A stretch of DNA of 64,000 bases, from contig JAKPQE010000036.1 of assembly GCA_029572955.1 (NCBI GenBank), positions 1 through 64,000 on the forward strand. The letters run 5' to 3'. This stretch comes from Pseudomonadota bacterium (lineage in GTDB: Bacteria > Pseudomonadota > Alphaproteobacteria > Rhizobiales > JAKPQE01). Shown here piece by piece: positions 48,236-56,128 of this stretch (its first letter is position 1; each line of letters begins with the position of its first letter). The position numbers and the translations under genes were made by a program. Under the pieces are notes generated by a model. The model had not been told where the DNA came from, ran no database searches, and saw nothing but the letters and a program-made list of their open reading frames with translations.

Positions 48236-49147
48236 ATGAAGACATCCTTCGTCACTGCAACAAGTATCGGCACCATCGCCCTTACGAATTATTCGGCGGT
48301 GTATGAAGTAAAGGCCGAAGAAACAAACTGGAGCGGATTCTATATCGGCCTCAAGGCCGGGGCAACGTTTGGCGACGACGACTTCCAAATGGCTCGCACC
48401 GGCAGCGGGGGCGAAGATTTCGGCTTCAAATCGGGCGTTCCCCGATTTTCGCCGGCCGTTCCATTCTCCGCGGTCTCGAACAGCGGTCGCTTTTCCGCCT
48501 GGCCGGGGAGCGGGACCGTCAGCCAGAGCGTGTTCCTCGGCGGCCTCGCGGGCGGCTACAACTGGCAGCGCGGAAACCTCCTTTTCGGCCTCGAGATGGA
48601 CGGATCGCTGGCCGGCCGGGGCGACGGGGCGGTTTCCTGGGCGGCCCGGGAGAGCTTCGACGGCGGCAGCCTCACCGGCTCCGGCACGCGCATCAGTGCC
48701 GTCCAGCATTCCGCCAGGATCGACTGGCTCTACACGCTTCGGCCGCGCGTCGGCTTCACGATGGACAGGCTGCTCGTCTTCGGCACGGCCGGGCTCGCCG
48801 TCGGCCAGATGACGCTGGAGACGTCGGCGGCGGTCGACGAGCAGTACAACGATCCCGGCAAGGGCGGCGGTTCGCATACCGCCCGGAGCCGCTGGGCCGG
48901 CAGCAAGTCGTCGGTTCGGGCCGGCTATGTCGTCGGCGGCGGCATCGAATATGCCGTCGGCGACCATGTCTCCGTGGGTGTCGAGGGCCTCTATTTCGAT
49001 CTCGGCACCTCGAAGGCGACGGCAACCGGCGTCGGTTCCTATACGGCGAACGGCGGACCGGACACCGCAATGTCGGTCGAGCCCTACATGATCGAGCGGC
49101 AGGTCGAGGGAGGCATCGTCCGGGCCGGCGTCAACTGGCGTTTCTGA
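48236..49147 (+). CDS. Omp25/porin-family outer-membrane beta-barrel protein
   Basis: 303 residues from ATG 48236 (MKTSFVTATSIG...); no obvious Shine-Dalgarno is seen, and a TTG at 48197 would overlap the divergent gene. After a putative signal peptide (cleavage near VKA-EE) the mature part starts NWSGFYIGLKAGATFG, the typical Omp25/Omp31 opening. It has strand-like Gly/aromatic repeats and a terminal VRAGVNWRF ending in Phe, a beta-barrel insertion signal. The 5' end is A+T-rich compared with the rest. Confidence 0.85.
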   Translation: MKTSFVTATSIGTIALTNYSAVYEVKAEETNWSGFYIGLKAGATFGDDDFQMARTGSGGEDFGFKSGVPRFSPAVPFSAVSNSGRFSAWPGSGTVSQSVFLGGLAGGYNWQRGNLLFGLEMDGSLAGRGDGAVSWAARESFDGGSLTGSGTRISAVQHSARIDWLYTLRPRVGFTMDRLLVFGTAGLAVGQMTLETSAAVDEQYNDPGKGGGSHTARSRWAGSKSSVRAGYVVGGGIEYAVGDHVSVGVEGLYFDLGTSKATATGVGSYTANGGPDTAMSVEPYMIERQVEGGIVRAGVNWRF

Positions 49148-49322
49148 GCCCCGGTCGACCGGCCTTGGCCGCAGCCGCCGAGGTGTGAACGCCACCCCTC
49201 CCTGCCCGGCGCAGCCGAACGCGGGGTTTCGGTTGTTGCGGCCGACGGCCCCGGGAGGGCTTGCCTCGCCGGGCGTCACACAATCGACTTCTCCTTGGCC
49301 GTGCCGGCAGGCGCCGACGACA

Positions 49323-49691
49323 TCAATCGATGCGGCCCTGGTACGACGACGCGCAGTAGCGCCTGCTCCCCTCGGAGACATTGCCGAGCGCCACGGCGCA
49401 GGCGGTCGCGTCCTTCTGCAATTCTATGACCGCCGCACCCTCGTCGAGCACGACGAGATAGTGCCGGTGCGGCGTGTCGGCAGGCGGCGCATGGTCGAAG
49501 GGCTCGAATCGGGCGTTGCTCGGGTAGCAGCCGGAGTCGACGACGGACACGTCCGGCGCCAGGCGCAGGATCGCCTGGACACGCCCCATGCGCTCTTCGC
49601 AGGCCGGCCGGTCGTCGGTCTCGGCGAAGGAAACGGCCAGGCCGCTGCCGGTCTGCAGCGTCAGAAGAACCATCAAGACGGCACTTTCCAT
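49323..49691 (-). CDS. Small secreted protein at the end of the haem operon, unknown
   Basis: 122 residues. It begins MESAVLMVLLTLQTGSGLAVSFAE, a plausible signal peptide. The mature part has four Cys (DRPACEERMG, SGCYPSNARF, DATACAV, RRYCASSY), suggesting disulfide bonds. I recognise no family. It is in the same orientation as the haem operon, 70 bases beyond the CopD/HemJ-like gene, so it may belong to it. Confidence 0.55.
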   Translation of the reverse strand: MESAVLMVLLTLQTGSGLAVSFAETDDRPACEERMGRVQAILRLAPDVSVVDSGCYPSNARFEPFDHAPPADTPHRHYLVVLDEGAAVIELQKDATACAVALGNVSEGSRRYCASSYQGRID

Positions 49692-49761
49692 AGAGCCTCA
49701 CTTCCCGGCACGGCGTCATGCCGGTTTCGGTGGATCGGCGGCCGGCCGTCGTGGTGCGGGT

Positions 49762-50214
49762 TCACCAGGGGAGGCCGCCGGAGCGAAACGACACGCCGAC
49801 GAAAACGAAGGCGATCGAGAGCAGGGTCACCGCGGCGATGTGCAGGGCCATGTCGTTGAGCCGATCCGCGGTCAGGCGCGGCAGAACCCGCAGCTTGGCG
49901 TCGAGGGCGAGAGCGGCAGTGGCCAGGAGCAGCACCAGCTTGGCGAGCACCAGGTGAGCGATCGGGTCCGCTTCGGCGGGACGGAACCAGAGGCGGACAT
50001 CGGGAACCAGATCGACGGCCATCCAGATGCCGGTCGCGACCTGCACGAGGAGAGCCGGGATGCCGATCCGCTCGAAGCGGCCCTCGAAAGCCAGCAGCAT
50101 CTCGGGATCGGCAGCCTTCAGGACGCGCGGCAGAACGATCGTCGCAAGAACGACGTGGCCGCCCGTCCAGATCGTCGCGGCGAGAATGTGAAGGAACAGA
50201 AGGGCCTCGTGCAC
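49762..50214 (-). CDS. CopD/HemJ-like membrane protein in the haem operon
   Basis: 150 residues from GTG 50214 with AGGCGAG upstream. Four membrane helices. The first is MHEALLFLHILAATIWTGGHVVLAT with a His in the membrane, followed by VQVATGIWMAVD and a basic KLVLLLATAALALDAKLRVLPRL. This is the CopD/DUF2214/HemJ superfamily pattern of small haem- or copper-binding membrane proteins. Its place between the IsdG-type enzyme and a secreted protein suggests a role in haem handling (inference). Confidence 0.75.
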   Translation of the reverse strand: MHEALLFLHILAATIWTGGHVVLATIVLPRVLKAADPEMLLAFEGRFERIGIPALLVQVATGIWMAVDLVPDVRLWFRPAEADPIAHLVLAKLVLLLATAALALDAKLRVLPRLTADRLNDMALHIAAVTLLSIAFVFVGVSFRSGGLPW

Positions 50215-50234
50215 AGGCTCGCCTTTCCACCAAC

Positions 50235-50573
50235 CTACGCGGCTTCGCCGGCAGTCCTGTCGATGGTCTGCACCGTCTCGAATCCTTCGAAGACCGGATG
50301 GCCGAGCGTCATCGGTTCGGATCGGCCGGCATTGGCCGCGGAATGAGACTTGCGGAAGGCCTCGGACTCGGTCCAGTCGAGGAAATCGGTCTCGGTCGCC
50401 CAGAAGGTGTGCGAGGAATAGAGGATGTGATCCTCGCGCTCCGGACCCTTGAGCAGGCGGAACTCGATGAAGCCCGGCATGGTCGGCAGATCGCTCTGGC
50501 GGCCGAGCCAGACTGCCTCGAAAGCTTCGGCCTTGTCCTTTTTCACCTGGAAACGGTTCATTGCAAGATACAC
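50235..50573 (-). CDS. IsdG-type haem-degrading monooxygenase (ABM family)
   Basis: 112 residues from GTG 50573, which has GGGGAG 7 bases upstream; the 122-aa ORF starts upstream of that. The small ABM fold opens VYLAMNRFQVKKDKAEAF. Numbered from this start, Asn6, Trp67 and His77 fall at the positions of the catalytic triad of S. aureus IsdG (Asn7/Trp67/His77). It would open the haem ring with O2 to release iron. It sits between HutX and the CopD/HemJ-like gene, so the operon encodes both an oxygen-using and a radical-SAM haem degrader. Confidence 0.85.
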   Translation of the reverse strand: MYLAMNRFQVKKDKAEAFEAVWLGRQSDLPTMPGFIEFRLLKGPEREDHILYSSHTFWATETDFLDWTESEAFRKSHSAANAGRSEPMTLGHPVFEGFETVQTIDRTAGEAA

Positions 50574-50606
50574 GGGTTTTCTCCCCTCGTTGGAATGGGT
50601 CACGGC

Positions 50607-51116
50607 TCAGTGGGCGGCCATGCGGGCACGCAGCGCCAGGTAATGCTCGATCTGCTCGGGGATGAGCTCGCGGTTCTCGCCACGTCCGAGATAGATCTTG
50701 AACATGCAGCCGCCGTCGCGGTTGTAGAACTGCACCGAATGGGTATCGCTCGAAAACAGCTTGCGCGAGACGAAGGCGATCGAGGCGCAATTGTCCGCCT
50801 TGAGGTGGCCGCCGATGGGCTTGCCGTGGAGATTGTAGAACCCGCGACCCATGCTGCCCTGCGGCACCGTTCCCTTGGCCTCGAGAATGACGTCGGGGGT
50901 ATTGACGAGGAACGTGACCTCGCCCCAGCCCGCGATAGCTGTCATGACGTCCTCGAAGCGGCTGCCCGAGATGGTCAGTGCCTCGCCGGCAGGCAGGCAG
51001 GCAACCACGTCGGCGGTGCTGACGCCATGGCGGGCGGCGATCTCCTCGAGAACGGCGCCCGGCGCCGCGGCTAGCGAGGCAGTGACTGCCTTCCGGGTTT
51101 GCACGGACAATGTCAT
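50607..51116 (-). CDS. hutX: Haem utilisation protein HutX (cytosolic haem carrier)
   Basis: 169 residues from ATG 51116, with AGGAGAG 6 bases upstream. HutX/HuvX proteins bind haem in the cytosol and pass it to a degrading enzyme. Family segments are ALTISGSRFEDVMTAIAGWGEV, NLHGKPIGGHLKADNCASIAFV and SVQFYNRDGGCMFKIYLGR. The ATG overlaps the hutW stop (ATGA), so the two are translationally coupled. Confidence 0.92.
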   Translation of the reverse strand: MTLSVQTRKAVTASLAAAPGAVLEEIAARHGVSTADVVACLPAGEALTISGSRFEDVMTAIAGWGEVTFLVNTPDVILEAKGTVPQGSMGRGFYNLHGKPIGGHLKADNCASIAFVSRKLFSSDTHSVQFYNRDGGCMFKIYLGRGENRELIPEQIEHYLALRARMAAH

Positions 51117-52537
51117 ACGGTCTCTCCTGTGGGTTTTGCCGTCGATAGGGTTCGGGCCGACGGAATGCCGGCGTCGATGTTGTGGTTGATCCATTCGATG
51201 AGGCGCTGGGTCATCGAGACCTGCCAGAAGCGGCCGGCGAGCGTCAGTTCGAGCCAGCCGTCGGACAGGCGCAGGAGACCGGCTCGGCGCCATTGCTCGA
51301 GCAGGGGCTGGATGGCGGCACCGATCGTCGCGCCGCCGATCTCGGCCAAGGCCGCGGTCGCCTGAGCGATGTCGAGCCGGCCGCTCTCCATGCCGCCCTT
51401 GATCGCATTGAGCAGGGTATGGTGCGGGGCCTGCGCCATGATGTGGGTGACCGGCGCCTCGCCGGCGGCGACGGTCGCGAGGTAGCGGCCGAGGTCGCGG
51501 TCCACCCGGTACGAGCGGCCGTCGAGAAAGCCGCCGGCCCCGGACCCGAAGGCAAGGCACGACGCCCCGGTCTTGACGAGCAGATTGTAGAGGTTCCGTT
51601 CGCGGGTCGTCCGGCGCCAGTGGCTGGTGGAAATGCCCTCCCACCGGTGCGCCGCCAGAACCTGTGAGCCGCGTTCGAAATAGCTGCCGAGACGGCCCGG
51701 CTCGACCGGTCGCGAGAACTTGCCGCGTTCCAGCGCCGGGATCAGCGGCGTGCCGGGGATGAGGTTGAGGGAATAGAGGTCGAGACCGTCGATCCCGGTC
51801 GCGGCGGCCATGCGGATATCCGCCTCGAGGTCGTCGAGCGACTGCTCCGGCAGGCCGTAGATGAGGTCGATGACGATCGCGGCCCGATCCCCGGCGACGA
51901 GACGCTCGAGAAACGAGACGATCTCGCGCCGCCCGGCCTTGCGGCCGAGCCGCCGACGCAGGCGTTCGTCGAAGGATTGCACGCCGATCGAGAACCGGTT
52001 GACCCCGGCGCCGAGACAGGCGGCCACCTTGTCGTCATCGAAGCCGTGGACCCGGCCCTCGACGGTGATCTCGCAGTCGCCGGCGAGCGGCAGGTATCTT
52101 GTCGCCGCCTCGATCATGCGGGCAAGGTCGCGCCCGGCAAGGGCGCTCGGCGTGCCGCCGCCGAAATAGACGGCGTGGACCGGACCGCTCGCCTGGCAGG
52201 GCGCATCGCGGTCACGCGCGAGATCGGCGACGACGGCGTCGGCATAGGCCGGGCCGTCGGAAGCGCGCCAGGGGTTCTGGTAGAAGCCGCAGAAAAGACA
52301 GTGATTTTCGCAGAACGGTACGTGGACGTAGGCAACGCTCTTGCCGTCACGCCGCGCCGTGCGCATCGCTGCCCATGTCGCGGGCCGGTCGCCGTCCGGA
52401 ACCGGACGCATGCCGAGGAACGGATGAACGGCGCGCTTGCCGGCGAACGCACCGGCAAGCGGGTCGTCGGTCTCGGTCGCGAAATAGGCCTCGATCGAGG
52501 CCGCTCCCGCCTCGTCGGTCCGACGCGCCTGATGCAT
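51113..52537 (-). CDS. hutW: Radical SAM haem-degrading methyltransferase HutW/ChuW
   Basis: 474 residues from ATG 52537, with GGAGGGG upstream. HutW/ChuW opens the haem macrocycle anaerobically using SAM and a [4Fe-4S] cluster. Radical-SAM CxxxCxxC is CENHCLFC in YVHVPFCENHCLFCGFY, with GGGTPSAL, VQSFDERLRRRLGRK and the HemW-like C-terminal domain following. Its overlap with hutX and the hmuR gene 68 bases upstream give a three-gene haem uptake and degradation core. Confidence 0.93.
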   Translation of the reverse strand: MHQARRTDEAGAASIEAYFATETDDPLAGAFAGKRAVHPFLGMRPVPDGDRPATWAAMRTARRDGKSVAYVHVPFCENHCLFCGFYQNPWRASDGPAYADAVVADLARDRDAPCQASGPVHAVYFGGGTPSALAGRDLARMIEAATRYLPLAGDCEITVEGRVHGFDDDKVAACLGAGVNRFSIGVQSFDERLRRRLGRKAGRREIVSFLERLVAGDRAAIVIDLIYGLPEQSLDDLEADIRMAAATGIDGLDLYSLNLIPGTPLIPALERGKFSRPVEPGRLGSYFERGSQVLAAHRWEGISTSHWRRTTRERNLYNLLVKTGASCLAFGSGAGGFLDGRSYRVDRDLGRYLATVAAGEAPVTHIMAQAPHHTLLNAIKGGMESGRLDIAQATAALAEIGGATIGAAIQPLLEQWRRAGLLRLSDGWLELTLAGRFWQVSMTQRLIEWINHNIDAGIPSARTLSTAKPTGETV

Positions 52538-52605
52538 GGCATGCCCCTCCTTCTCGACGCGCGATGCGGCAAGGCGGCCGGGATTTTTCCGGCCGCCGCT
52601 CCGCG

Positions 52606-54720
52606 TCAGTTCAGCTTGATCGTCGCCCGGACCTCGAGGCTGCGGCCTTCGCCGGGCAGTTCGTCGAGGGTCGGCCGATACGAGGCGTCGGTGAGGTTGT
52701 TGAGGCTGATCGACAGGCCGTACTTGTCGTTTTCGCCGGCACTGGCACCGAGGGCGAGATTGAGGGTCGCCCAACTGCCTTCCGAGGTCGTCACGCCGGC
52801 GGCGCTGGTGAACCTCGACGCGGAGCCGGCCCGCACGAAGAGATCGGCCCAACCGCGGACCCGGTCGCGATAGGTCCAATCGTACCTGGCGCCGACCCGA
52901 CCCGAGTATTCCGGCACGTCGGTATTGTAGGTCGAGAAGTTGGTGTACTCGAACTTGCGGCGCGTCCAGTTGCCGTTGACGTAAGGCGTGACGTTCCAGC
53001 CCTCGAAGGTGTATTCGGCAAGGATCTCGATGCCGTAGGTCGTCGCCTTGTTGATGTTCTCCCAGCGCTCGGTATAGGTCGCCGGGCAGGTCGTGCAGGT
53101 CGTCGAGTCGATATAGTCCTCGGCGAGCGTGTAGTAGCCGGTGACGTCGAGGACGGCACGGCCGTTGTCATAGCGCGCGCCGATCTCGAAATTGTCGGAA
53201 GTCTCGGGCCTCAGATCCGGATTGGCGTAGATGTTGGTGCCGCCGGCCGATGTCGGCACGAAGAGCTGCAGCAGCGTCGGGTAGACGTAGCCTTGCGAGA
53301 AATGGGCGCGCAGCAGCGTGTCGGCGATGCCGGAATAGGTCACACCGACGCTGCCGAGGATGCGGTCGTCCTTGCCGCCTGCGAAGTTGAACCGGTTCGA
53401 GGCCTGCAGCTCCGATTCGATGTTGTAGTAACGGACGCCGGCGGTGAGCTTCAGGTAATCGGTGATCGACCATTCGTCCTGCACGAAAGCGGAGAAGGTG
53501 CGAACCTCGGCTTCGTCGTAGGTGCGGCTGGCGATCGGAATGACGATCGGCGGGAATGCCGGCCGGATCGAGCCCCAGGTGTTGCCGACCTTGGTCAGCG
53601 AGTCGCTGAGATACTGGACGCCGGTCACCACGTAGTGGCTGGGCAAGGGCTGCAGATCGACCTGCAGCGTGCCGCCCACATCGGTGATGAGGTCGTCGCT
53701 GAGGACGTGAATGTCCGAGACCGTGCCGGTGCGCGACCTGCTGTTCACTTCGTTGAGGAACAGGCGGCTGATCGTCTGGTGATAGGCGTCGAAATGAATG
53801 CGCCGGACGACCGGTCCGAGGTCGGTGGCGTCATAGCTCAGCGCGAACTTCTGGAGATCTCGCTCCGGCAGGTCGACATTGAAGCTGTTGGTGGTGCTGC
53901 CGTCGGACTGCGGGCCGAGATATGACGGATCGATCCAGGTCGAGGATTCCAGCTTGTACTCCTCGGCCTTGAGCGCGATGTAGTGATTGTCGTCCGCGCC
54001 GAAGCGGAAACCGAGATGGCCGGAGAGCGTGTCCGTCTCGTAGGCGGAGTTCGAGAGCTTGCCGCTCGGGTCGTAGCGGGTGCCGGCGACGTCGCGGTCA
54101 CGATGCTCGGCAAACGCGCCGGCGATGCGGTAGTCGACGTTCTCCACCTTGCCGAGAACCATCCCCGAGAGATGATAACCCTCGGTCGCCGAGAAATAGG
54201 AGGCCGAGGTCTCGGCCTCGATCATCTTCTCGCCGCCCTTGCGGGTGATGATGTTGACGACACCGCCGATCGCCTTGGAGCCGTAAAGGACGGAGGCCGG
54301 GCCGCGAATGACGTCGATGCGCTCGACGATGCTCGGGTCGATGAGAATCGGCGTGCCGTAGGTGCTGTGGTCGGTAATCTCCTGGCCGTCGACGAGGATC
54401 GTCACGCGGCGCGAGGACTCACCGCGAATTCTGACCCGCTTCATTCCGGCCACCGAGGCATCGACGACGTCGACGCCCGGCACGTCGCGCAGCATTTCGG
54501 CGATGCTCTCCGGGGCCTTGCGATCCAGCTCGGCACGATCCACCACCGAAACCGAATTCGGGCTCTCGAAGACCGGCTTTTCGGTCCGCGTGCCGGTAAT
54601 GTTGATGATACCGAGATACGAGCTGTCGCTTTCCTGGGCCAGAGCCGATGTTGCGGCCGGCAGCGAAGCCGGCACCGCAAGGGCCAGCAGTCCTGCTCCG
54701 ATACACAAATGTCGAGACAT
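52606..54720 (-). CDS. hmuR: TonB-dependent haem/haemoprotein receptor
   Basis: 704 residues: signal peptide (to ALA-QE), plug domain (about 45-160: SVSVVDRAELDRKAPESIAEML, GSKAIGGVVNIITR) and a 22-strand barrel. TonB-box-like sequence near residue 36 (GIINITGTRTE). The extracellular loop region IYANPDLRPETSDNFEIGARY matches haem receptors of the HmuR/ShuA group. The last residue is Asn rather than the usual Phe. Regulation: a promoter with an operator-like palindrome lies about 70-115 bases upstream. Confidence 0.9.
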   Translation of the reverse strand: MSRHLCIGAGLLALAVPASLPAATSALAQESDSSYLGIINITGTRTEKPVFESPNSVSVVDRAELDRKAPESIAEMLRDVPGVDVVDASVAGMKRVRIRGESSRRVTILVDGQEITDHSTYGTPILIDPSIVERIDVIRGPASVLYGSKAIGGVVNIITRKGGEKMIEAETSASYFSATEGYHLSGMVLGKVENVDYRIAGAFAEHRDRDVAGTRYDPSGKLSNSAYETDTLSGHLGFRFGADDNHYIALKAEEYKLESSTWIDPSYLGPQSDGSTTNSFNVDLPERDLQKFALSYDATDLGPVVRRIHFDAYHQTISRLFLNEVNSRSRTGTVSDIHVLSDDLITDVGGTLQVDLQPLPSHYVVTGVQYLSDSLTKVGNTWGSIRPAFPPIVIPIASRTYDEAEVRTFSAFVQDEWSITDYLKLTAGVRYYNIESELQASNRFNFAGGKDDRILGSVGVTYSGIADTLLRAHFSQGYVYPTLLQLFVPTSAGGTNIYANPDLRPETSDNFEIGARYDNGRAVLDVTGYYTLAEDYIDSTTCTTCPATYTERWENINKATTYGIEILAEYTFEGWNVTPYVNGNWTRRKFEYTNFSTYNTDVPEYSGRVGARYDWTYRDRVRGWADLFVRAGSASRFTSAAGVTTSEGSWATLNLALGASAGENDKYGLSISLNNLTDASYRPTLDELPGEGRSLEVRATIKLN

Positions 54721-54793
54721 GACGCGTCCTGTCGTTCGTTTGTTTGGGACATCCCGGCCGAGGCGTCCGGCCTATGCCGGCAGCAGCCCTAGA

Positions 54794-54833
54794 TGCGAAT
54801 GCGTTGCATTTTCTAACCGTCGCGATCGGTCAA
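54794..54833 (-). promoter_or_regulatory. hmuR promoter and operator-like palindrome
   Basis: On the minus strand TTGACC (54828-54833) and AATGCA (54805-54810) are 17 bases apart. Over the -10 lies the palindrome AATGCGTTGCATT (54798-54810, plus strand). The wider sequence ATGCAACGCATTCGCAT (minus strand) matches the operator-like site at 61274-61290 in 13 of 17 positions, including the shared 9-mer GCATTCGCA. Confidence 0.5.
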
Positions 54834-54898
54834 GTTAACTGAATAATCCGCAATACTATTTTCAAATGCGGCCGCAATAACCGCCCACCACTTATTCG

Positions 54899-54913
54899 AT
54901 AATTCAGAATTAT
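54899..54913. promoter_or_regulatory. Perfect 15-bp palindrome in the hmuR/oxidoreductase gap
   Basis: ATAATTC-A-GAATTAT is a perfect 7-1-7 inverted repeat within a very A+T-rich stretch, 178 bases upstream of hmuR and 260 upstream of the divergent oxidoreductase. Fur-superfamily boxes have this 7-1-7 form, but the sequence is not a canonical Fur or Irr box. Confidence 0.5.
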
Positions 54914-55172
54914 ATTCTTCTTCCGAATTCATTTCGCCCAATCCAAAATATCAAGATAATAAAATTCATGTCATGCGGCAGCACGTGTCGCACATTATGG
55001 GTTTACCGCACGAAACAAACCTGGATACTCTCTGTCGAATACGCTCGGAAGCAACGCTGCAGCAGCTCACGGCAAGTCGGCAGGATTGCCGCCCGCGACA
55101 CCGTTCGCGCGTGTGCCGGGGTTGCGCGGCAGCACTGCATCCGGGTTTTCGGAGGATGAGGAGCGATACCTG

Positions 55173-56036
55173 ATGCCCATGCTGCTGTGTCTCGGAATGG
55201 GGTATTCCGCGGCCGTCCTCGGTCACCGTCTTCGCCGGGACGGCTGGCGTGTCGGTGGCACCTGTCGCAGCGAGGAGAAGGCGGACCGGCTGCGAACCGC
55301 AGGATTCGACATGGCGGTCTTCGACGGCTCCGAGCCGGCCGCATCACTCGCCGCGATGATCGCCGAGGCGAGCCATCTGCTCGTCTCCATTCCGCCGGAC
55401 CGGGTCGGCGATGCGGTGCTTCGCCACCACGTCGCCGACCTTCGAGCCGCGCCGGGGCTGCAATGGGCCGGTTACCTCTCGACGATCGGCGTCTATGGCG
55501 ACCGGCACGGCGCGTGGATCGACGAGAACACGCCGCCGGACCCGCTTCACGAGACGAGCCGATGGCGCCTTTCTGCCGAAGGGGAGTGGCTCGGCTTCGG
55601 CAAGGACGCGCGGCTGCCGATCGCCGTCTTCCGGCTGCCCGGCATCTACGGTCCGGGCCGGAGCCAGTTCGATGCCCTGCGGGAGGGGCGCGCGCACAGG
55701 ATCATCAAGACCGGCCAGGTCTTCAACCGCATCCATGTGGAGGATCTGGCCGGGATCCTCGCGGCCGCCATCGCAAAAGGGAGCGAGGGGCTTTACAACG
55801 TGGCGGACGACGAGCCCTCGCCGGCCGAGGATGTGGTGGTGCTGGCAGCGGCGATGCTCGGCATCGAGCCGCCGCCGGAAATCGCCTTCGAGGCGGCGCA
55901 GCTTTCACCCTTCGCGCGCAGCTTTTATGCCGAATGCAAACGCGTCCGCAACGACCGGATGAAGGACGCGCTGGGGGTCGGCCTGCGCTATCCGACCTAC
56001 CGCGAAGGTCTGGCGGCCATCCTCGGCGCCGAATGA
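55173..56036 (+). CDS. NAD(P)-dependent epimerase/dehydratase-like oxidoreductase
   Basis: 287 residues from ATG 55173, with GGAG 9 bases upstream. Extended SDR fold: MPMLLCLGMGYSAAVLGHRL is an atypical glycine-rich nucleotide-binding loop (GMGYSA), as in the YeeZ-type family, followed by YLSTIGVYGDRHGAWIDE (active-site Tyr) and RLPGIYGPGRSQF. The substrate is unknown. It is divergent from hmuR across a 452-bp regulatory region, and could be part of the same regulon. Confidence 0.82.
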   Translation: MPMLLCLGMGYSAAVLGHRLRRDGWRVGGTCRSEEKADRLRTAGFDMAVFDGSEPAASLAAMIAEASHLLVSIPPDRVGDAVLRHHVADLRAAPGLQWAGYLSTIGVYGDRHGAWIDENTPPDPLHETSRWRLSAEGEWLGFGKDARLPIAVFRLPGIYGPGRSQFDALREGRAHRIIKTGQVFNRIHVEDLAGILAAAIAKGSEGLYNVADDEPSPAEDVVVLAAAMLGIEPPPEIAFEAAQLSPFARSFYAECKRVRNDRMKDALGVGLRYPTYREGLAAILGAE

Positions 56037-56128
56037 CGGCGCCGGGCGGCGCGCCGACGCCGCGACGGACAAAGGTCCCGGACGGGTGACGATCCGGGAT
56101 CCCTGCCCCTGTCGGCCCCGCCCTCATG

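Noticed and set aside
54974-54992. TGCGGCA-N5-TGTCGCA imperfect inverted repeat as another operator
   Set aside because: One mismatch in the arms and no match to the other motifs. Not distinguishable from chance at this length.
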